NCBI GenBank assembly: GCA_032718475.1 | Contig: JAUCBJ010008902.1 | Span: 1 to 36,101 of the forward strand | Length of the DNA stretch: 36,101 nucleotides | Direction of reading: 5' to 3' | Source of the DNA: Nemertoderma westbladi | Lineage: Eukaryota; Xenacoelomorpha; Nemertodermatida; Nemertodermatidae | Shown here: piece after piece, positions 29,201-36,101 of the stretch | Layout of the letters: each line of letters starts with the position of its first letter | Numbering within the stretch: position 1 is the first letter of the stretch | Translations under genes and position numbers: made by a program | Notes under the pieces: model-generated | Seen by the model: only the letters and a program-made list of their open reading frames with translations | Databases searched by the model: none | Told to the model about the DNA's origin: nothing

Positions 29201-32200
29201 GCCACTCCTGTTGTAGAACTGATAAATCTTGTCAGCCACTCCTGTTGTAGAACTGATAAACCTTGTCAGCCACTCCTGTTGTAGAACTTTTAAACCTGGT
29301 CAGCAACTCCTGTTGTAGAACAGATAAACCTTGTCAGCCACTCCTTTTGTAGAACTGATAAACCTTGTCAGCCACTCCAGTTGAGAAATGATAAACTTTG
29401 TCAGCCACTCTTGTTGTAGAACTGATAAAACTTGTCAGCCACTCCTGTTGTAGAACTGATAAACATTGTCAGCCACTCCTGTTGTAGAACTGATAAACCT
29501 TGTCAGCCACTCCTGTTGTAGAACTGTTAAAGCTTGTCAACCACTCCTGTTGTAGAACTGATAAACCTTGTCAGCCATTCCTGTTGTAGAACTGATAAAC
29601 CTTGTTAGCCACTCCTGTTGTAGAACTGATAAACATTGTCAGCCACTCCTGTTTTAGAACTGATAAACCACGTCAGCCACTCCTGTTGTAGAACTGATAA
29701 ACCTTGTCAGCCACTCCTGTTGTAGAACTGATAAATCTTGTCAGCCACTCCTGTTGTAGAACTGATAAACCTTGTCAGCCACTCCTGTTGTAGAACTGAT
29801 AAACTTTGTCAGCCACTCCTGTTGTAGAACTGATAAACATTGTCAGCCACTCCTGTTGTAGAACTGACAAACCATATCAGCCACTCTAGTTGTAGAACTG
29901 ATAAACCATGTCAGCCACTCCTGTTGTAGAACTAATAAACTTTGTCAGCCACTCCTGTTGTAGAACTGATAAACCTTGTCAGCCACTCCTGTTGTAGAAC
30001 TGATAAACCTTGTCAGCCACTCCTGTTGTAGAACTGATAAACTTTGTCAGTCACTCCTGTTGTAGAACTGATAAACCTTGTCAGCCACTCCTGTTGTAGA
30101 ACTGATAAACTTTGTCAGCCACTCCTGTTGTAGAACTGATAAACCTTGTCAGTTACTCCTGTTGTAGAACTGATAAACTTTGTCAGCCACTCCTGTTGTA
30201 GAACTGATAAACCTTGTCAGCCACTCCAGTTGTAGAACTGATAAACCTTATCAGCCACTCCAGTTGTAGAACTGATAAACCTTGACAGCCACTCCTGTTG
30301 TAGAACTGATAAACCTTGTCAGCCACTCCTGTTGTAGAACTGATAAACCTTGTCAGCCGCTCCAGTTGTAGAACTGATAAACCTTGTCAGCCACTCCTGT
30401 TGTAGAACTGATAAACCTTGTCAACCACTCCTGTTGTATAACTGATAAACTTTGTCAGTCACTCCTGTTGTAGAAGTGTTAAACCTTGTCAGCCACTCCT
30501 GTTGTAGAACTGATAAACTTTGTCCGCCACTCCTGTTGTAGAACTGATAAACCTTGTCACCCACTCCAGTTTTAGAACTGATAAACCTTGTCAGCCACTC
30601 CAGTTGTAGAACTGAAAAACCTTGACAGTAACTCCTGTTGTAGAACTGATAAACCGTGTCAGCCACTCCTGTTGTAGAACTGATAAACCTTGTCAGCCAC
30701 TCCAGTTGAGAACTGATAAACTTTGTCAGCCACTCCTGTTGTAGAACTGATAAACCTTGTCAGCCACTCCAGTTTTAGAACTGATAAACCTTGTCAGCCA
30801 CTCCAGTTGTAGAACTGAAAAACCTTGACAGCCACTCCTGTTGTAGAACTGATAAACCTTGTCAGCCACTCCTGTTGTAGAACTGATAAACTTTGTCAGT
30901 CACTCCTGTTGTAGAACTGATAAACCTTGTCAGCCACTCCTGTTGTAGAACTGATAAACTTTGTCAGCCACTCCTGTTGTAGAACTGATAAACCTTGTCA
31001 GTTACTCCTGTTGTAGAACTGATAAACTTTGTCAGCCACTCCTGTTGTAGAACTGATAAACCTTGTCAGCCACTCCAGTTGTAGAACTGATAAACCTTAT
31101 CAGCCACTCCAGTTGTAGAACTGATAAACCTTGACAGCCACTCCTGTTGTAGAACTGATAAACCTTGTCAGCCACTCCTGTTGTAGAACTGATAAACCTT
31201 GTCAGCCGCTCCAGTTGTAGAACTGATAAACCTTGTCAGCCACTCCTGTTGTAGAACTGATAAACCTTGTCAACCACTCCTGTTGTATAACTCATAAACT
31301 TTGTCAGTCACTCCTGTTGTAGAAGTGTTAAACCTTGTCAGCCACTCCTGTTGTAGAACTGATAAACGTTGTCCGCCACTCCTGTTGTAGAACTGATAAA
31401 CCTTGTCACCCACTCCAGTTTTAGAACTGATAAACCTTGTCAGCCACTCCAGTTGTAGAACTGAAAAACCTTGACAGCCACTCCTGTTGTAGAACTGATA
31501 AACCTTGTCAGCCACTCCTGTTGTAGAACTGATAAACCTTGTCAGCCACTCCAGTTGAGAACTGATAAACTTTGTCAGCCACTCCTGTTGTAGAACTGAT
31601 AAACCTTGTCAGCCACTCCAGTTTTAGAACTGATAAACCTTGTCAGCCACTCCAGTTGTAGAACTGAAAAACCTTGACAGCCACTCCTGTTGTAGAACTG
31701 ATAAACCTTGTCAGCCACTCCTGTTGTAGAACTGATAAACCTTGTCAGCCACTCCAGTTGAGAACTGATAAACCTTGTCAGCCACTCCTGTTGTAGAACT
31801 GATAAACATTGTCAGCCACTCCTGTTGTAGAACTGATAAACCTTGTCAGCCACTCCTGTTGTAGAACTGAAAAAGCTTGTCAACAACTCCTGTTGTAGAA
31901 CTGATAAACCTTGTCAGTCACTCTTGTTGTAGAACTGATAAACCTTGTCAGCCACTCCTGTTGTAGAACTGATAAAGCTTGTCAACCACTCCTGTTGTAG
32001 AACTGATAAACCTTGTCAGCCATTCCTGTTGTAGAACTGATACACCTTGTCAATCACTCTTGTTGTAGAACTGATAAAATTAGTCAGTCACTCCTGTTGT
32101 AGAAGTGTTAAACCTTGTCAGTCACTCCTGTTGTAGAACTGGTAAACCTTGTCAGCCACTCCTGTTGTAGAACTGATAAACCTTGTCAGTCACTCCTGTT

Positions 32201-35200
32201 GTAGAACTGATAAACCTTGTCAGCCACTCCTGTTGTAGAACTGATAAACTTTGTCAGCCACTCCTGTTGTAGAACTGATAAACCTTGTCAGTCACTCCTG
32301 TTGTAGAACTGATAAACTTTGTCAGCCACTCCTGTTGTAGAACTGATAAACTTTGTCAGCCACTCCTGTTGTGGAACTGATAAACATTGTCAGCCACTCC
32401 TGTTGTAGAATTGACAAACCATATCAGCCACTCTAGTTGTAGAACTGATAAACCATGTCAGCCACTCCTGTTGTAGAACTGATAAACTTTGTCAGCCACT
32501 CCTGTTGTAGAACTGACAAACCTTGTCAGTCACTCATGTTGTAGAACTGATAAACATTGTCAGCCACTCCTGTTGTAGAAATAATAAACCTTGTCAGCCA
32601 CTCCTGTTGTAGAACTGACAAACCATATCAGCCACTCTAGTTGTAGAACTGATAAACCATGTCAGCCACTCCTGTTGTAGAACTAATAAACTTTGTCAGC
32701 CACTCCTGTTGTAGAACTGATAAACCTTGTCAGCCACTCCTGTTGTAGAACTGATAAACTTTGTCAGCCACTCCTGTTGTAGAACTGATAAACCTTGTCA
32801 GTTACTCCTGTTGTAGAACTGATAAACTTTGTCAGCCACTCCTGTTGTAGAACTGATAAACCTTGTCAGCCACTCCAGTTGTAGAACTGATAAACCTTAT
32901 CAGCCACTCCAGTTGTAGAACTGATAAACCTTGACAGCCACTCCTGTTGTAGAACTGATAAACCTTGTCAGCCACTCCTGTTGTAGAACTGATAAACCTT
33001 GTCAGCCGCTCCAGTTGTAGAACTGATAAACCTTGTCAGCCACTCCTGTTGTAGAACTGATAAACCTTGTCAACCACTCCTGTTGTATAACTCATAAACT
33101 TTGTCAGTCACTCCTGTTGTAGAAGTGTTAAACCTTGTCAGCCACTCCTGTTGTAGAACTGATAAACGTTGTCCGCCACTCCTGTTGTAGAACTGATAAA
33201 CCTTGTCACCCACTCCAGTTTTAGAACTGATAAACCTTGTCAGCCACTCCAGTTGTAGAACTGAAAAACCTTGACAGCCACTCCTGTTGTAGAACTGATA
33301 AACCTTGTCAGCCACTCCTGTTGTAGAACTGATAAACCTTGTCAGCCACTCCAGTTGAGAACTGATAAACTTTGTCAGCCACTCCTGTTGTAGAACTGAT
33401 AAACCTTGTCAGCCACTCCAGTTTTAGAACTGATAAACCTTGTCAGCCACTCCAGTTGTAGAACTGAAAAACCTTGACAGCCACTCCTGTTGTAGAACTG
33501 ATAAACCTTGTCAGCCACTCCTGTTGTAGAACTGATAAACCTTGTCAGCCACTCCAGTTGAGAACTGATAAACCTTGTCAGCCACTCCTGTTGTAGAACT
33601 GATAAACATTGTCAGCCACTCCTGTTGTAGAACTGATAAACCTTGTCAGCCACTCCTGTTGTAGAACTGAAAAAGCTTGTCAACAACTCCTGTTGTAGAA
33701 CTGATAAACCTTGTCAGTCACTCTTGTTGTAGAACTGATAAACCTTGTCAGCCACTCCTGTTGTAGAACTGATAAAGCTTGTCAACCACTCCTGTTGTAG
33801 AACTGATAAACCTTGTCAGCCATTCCTGTTGTAGAACTGATAAACCTTGTCAATCACTCTTGTTGTAGAACTGATAAAATTAGTCAGTCACTCCTGTTGT
33901 AGAAGTGTTAAACCTTGTCAGTCACTCCTGTTGTAGAACTGGTAAACCTTGTCAGCCACTCCTGTTGTAGAACTGATAAACCTTGTCAGTCACTCCTGTT
34001 GTAGAACTGATAAACCTTGTCAGCCACTCCTGTTGTAGAACTGATAAACTTTGTCAGCCACTCCTGTTGTAGAACTGATAAACCTTGTCAGTCACTCCTG
34101 TTGTAGAACTGATAAACTTTGTCAGCCACTCCTGTTGTAGAACTGATAAACTTTGTCAGCCACTCCTGTTGTGGAACTGATAAACATTGTCAGCCACTCC
34201 TGTTGTAGAATTGACAAACCATATCAGCCACTCTAGTTGTAGAACTGATAAACCATGTCAGCCACTCCTGTTGTAGAACTGATAAACTTTGTCAGCCACT
34301 CCTGTTGTAGAACTGACAAACCTTGTCAGCCACTCATGTTGTAGAACTGATAAACATTGTCAGCCACTCCTGTTGTAGAAATAATAAACCTTGTCAGCCA
34401 CTCCTGTTGTAGAACTGACAAACCATATCAGCCACTCTAGTTGTAGAACTGATAAACCATGTCAGCCACTCCTGTTGTAGAACTAATAAACTTTGTCAGC
34501 CACTCCTGTTGTAGAACTGATAAACCTTGTCAGCCACTCCTGTTGTAGAACTGATAAACCTTGTCAGCCACTCCTGTTGTAGAACTGATAAACTTTGTCA
34601 GTCACTCCTGTTGTAGAACTGATAAACCTTGTCAGCCACTCCTGTTGTAGAACTGATAAACTTTGTCAGCCACTCCTGTTGTAGAACTGATAAACCTTGT
34701 CAGTTACTCCTGTTGTAGAACTGATAAACTTTGTCAGCCACTCCTGTTGTAGAACTGATAAACCTTGTCAGCCACTCCAGTTGTAGAACTGATAAACCTT
34801 ATCAGCCACTCCAGTTGTAGAACTGATAAACCTTGACAGCCACTCCTGTTGTAGAACTGATAAACCTTGTCAGCCACTCCTGTTGTAGAACTGATAAACC
34901 TTGTCAGCCGCTCCAGTTGTAGAACTGATAAACCTTGTCAGCCACTCCTGTTGTAGAACTGATAAACCTTGTCAACCACTCCTGTTGTATAACTGATAAA
35001 CTTTGTCAGTCACTCCTGTTGTAGAAGTGTTAAACCTTGTCAGCCACTCCTGTTGTAGAACTGATAAACGTTGTCCGCCACTCCTGTTGTAGAACTGATA
35101 AACCTTGTCACCCACTCCAGTTTTAGAACTGATAAACCTTGTCAGCCACTCCAGTTGTAGAACTGAAAAACCTTGACAGCCACTCCTGTTGTAGAACTGA

Positions 35201-36101
35201 TAAACCTTGTCAGCCACTCCTGTTGTAGAACTGATAAACCTTGTCAGCCACTCCAGTTGAGAACTGATAAACTTTGTCAGCCACTCCTGTTGTAGAACTG
35301 ATAAACCTTGTCAGCCACTCCAGTTTTAGAACTGATAAACCTTGTCAGCCACTCCAGTTGTAGAACTGAAAAACCTTGACAGCCACTCCTGTTGTAGAAC
35401 TGATAAACCTTGTCAGCCACTCCTGTTGTAGAACTGATAAACCTTGTCAGCCATTCCAGTTGAGAACTGATAAACCTTGTCAGCCACTCCTGTTGTAGAA
35501 CTGATAAACATTGTCAGCCACTCCTGTTGTAGAACTGATAAACCTTGTCAGCCACTCCTGTTGTAGAACTGAAAAAGCTTGTCAACAACTCCTGTTGTAG
35601 AACTGATAAACCTTGTCAGTCACTCCTGTTGTAGAACTGATAAACCTTGTCAGCCACTCCTGTTGTAGAACTGATAAAGCTTGTCAACCACTCCTGTTGT
35701 AGAACTGATAAACCTTGTCAGCCATTCCTGTTGTAGAACTGATAAACCTTGTCAATCACTCTTGTTGTAGAACTGATAAACTTAGTCAGTCACTCCTGTT
35801 GTAGAAGTGTTAAACCTTGTCAGCCACTCTTGTTGTAGAACTGATAAACCTTGTCAGCCACTCCTGTTGTAGAACTGATAAAGCTTGTCAACCACTCCTG
35901 TTGTAGAACTGATAAACCTTGTCAGCCATTCCTGTTGTAGAACTGATAAACCTTGTCAGCCACTCCTGTTGTAGAACTGATAAACATTGTCAGCCACTCC
36001 TGTTTTAGAACTGATAAACCTTGTCAGCCACTCCTGTTGTAGAACTGATAAACCTTGTCAGCCACTCCTGTTGTAGAACTGATAAATCTTGTCAGCCACT
36101 C
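26210..36101. repeat. higher-order repeats with a 6.86-kb duplication
   Basis: Sequence from about 25870-29241 recurs at 32730-36101, offset 6860 bp, matching to the window edge. Inside it, the marker TGTTGTATAACT(C/G)ATAAA occurs at about 26222, 28124, 30433, 31282, 33082 and 34984, giving spacings of 1902, 2309, 849, 1800 and 1902 bp. The 1800-bp form is the 1902-bp form minus three units (102 bp). These spacings show repeated unequal exchange of 53-56-unit blocks. Confidence 0.85.

Larger units (their letters stand above)
21143..36101. repeat. 34-bp satellite array, about 440 units, continues past window end
   Basis: Uninterrupted 34-bp units: (A/C/T)TTGTCAGCCACTCC, then TGTTGTAGAA, then CTGATAAA(C). 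Units vary by single bases (CCAGTT, TTGAGAAC 2-bp deletion, AACATT, GACAAACCATATC, CAGTTAC), and the same variants recur in the same order, which reveals higher-order repeats. Because 34 is not divisible by 3, a frame passes through three registers; one gives TGA in the standard unit, so the 81-codon minus-strand frames seen at 21517, 26210, 28112, 30421, 31270, 33070 and 34972 are by-products, not genes. Within each unit TTGTCAG and CTGATAA can pair (one G-U in RNA). Confidence 0.98.

Noticed and set aside
21517-35217. 81-codon minus-strand frames repeated along the satellite
   Set aside because: They are generated by the 34-bp repeat reading through three registers, are bounded by the standard unit's own TGA, and recur only because the blocks are duplicated.
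21143-36101. CRISPR-like array
   Set aside because: The regular 34-bp period has no unique spacers between repeats; units are contiguous and the setting is eukaryotic.

Overview
The window reads as nuclear DNA of a metazoan, probably a marine invertebrate. It carries a BEL/Pao-type LTR retrotransposon, a superfamily known only from animals. It also has the terminal exon of a carnitine-pathway dioxygenase with a canonical splice acceptor and an AATAAA signal, and a PTRH2-like mitochondrial/cytosolic peptidyl-tRNA hydrolase. Non-coding DNA is AT-rich and full of micro- and minisatellites. Nothing fixes the phylum.

Layout. 1-5694: 3' portion of a BEL/Pao element. Its gag-pol frame is already open at base 2 and is broken once, by a frameshift inside RNase H near 3250-3268. 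The integrase is complete and is followed by a polypurine tract and a putative 3' LTR. 5695-8565: two cellular gene pieces facing each other, a degraded or unusually split PTRH2-like gene (+) and the last exon of a BBOX1-like gene (-). 8566-10262: intergenic DNA with an ATGT microsatellite, a GGGGAC-rich dispersed repeat and one unassigned minus-strand ORF. 10262-15299: a 33-bp minisatellite (about 150 units) with nested duplications at offsets of 1088 and 1514 bp. 15300-18060: non-coding DNA with an inverted repeat, a 974-bp TTAA-flanked element with terminal inverted repeats (piggyBac-type signature), a second copy of the GGGGAC repeat and a 151-bp ATGT tract. 18060-21142: a mosaic of local duplications, including three exon-like cassettes, CCAAT boxes, a TATA box and an orphan 182-codon ORF. 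21143-36101: an uninterrupted 34-bp satellite (about 440 units) with higher-order repeats near 1.8-1.9 kb and a 6.86-kb duplication, running off the window.

The genes do not form a pathway. The retroelement is selfish DNA, and the two cellular pieces are unrelated housekeeping functions (translation quality control and carnitine synthesis). About 55% of the window is tandem repeat. Many open frames in the repeat arrays are by-products of the repeat period, and I treat them as non-coding.

The candidates I find most worth following are the orphan ORF with its duplicated upstream cassettes, the TTAA element, the coding-like sequence abutting the 33-bp array on the minus strand, and the nested architecture of the 34-bp satellite.
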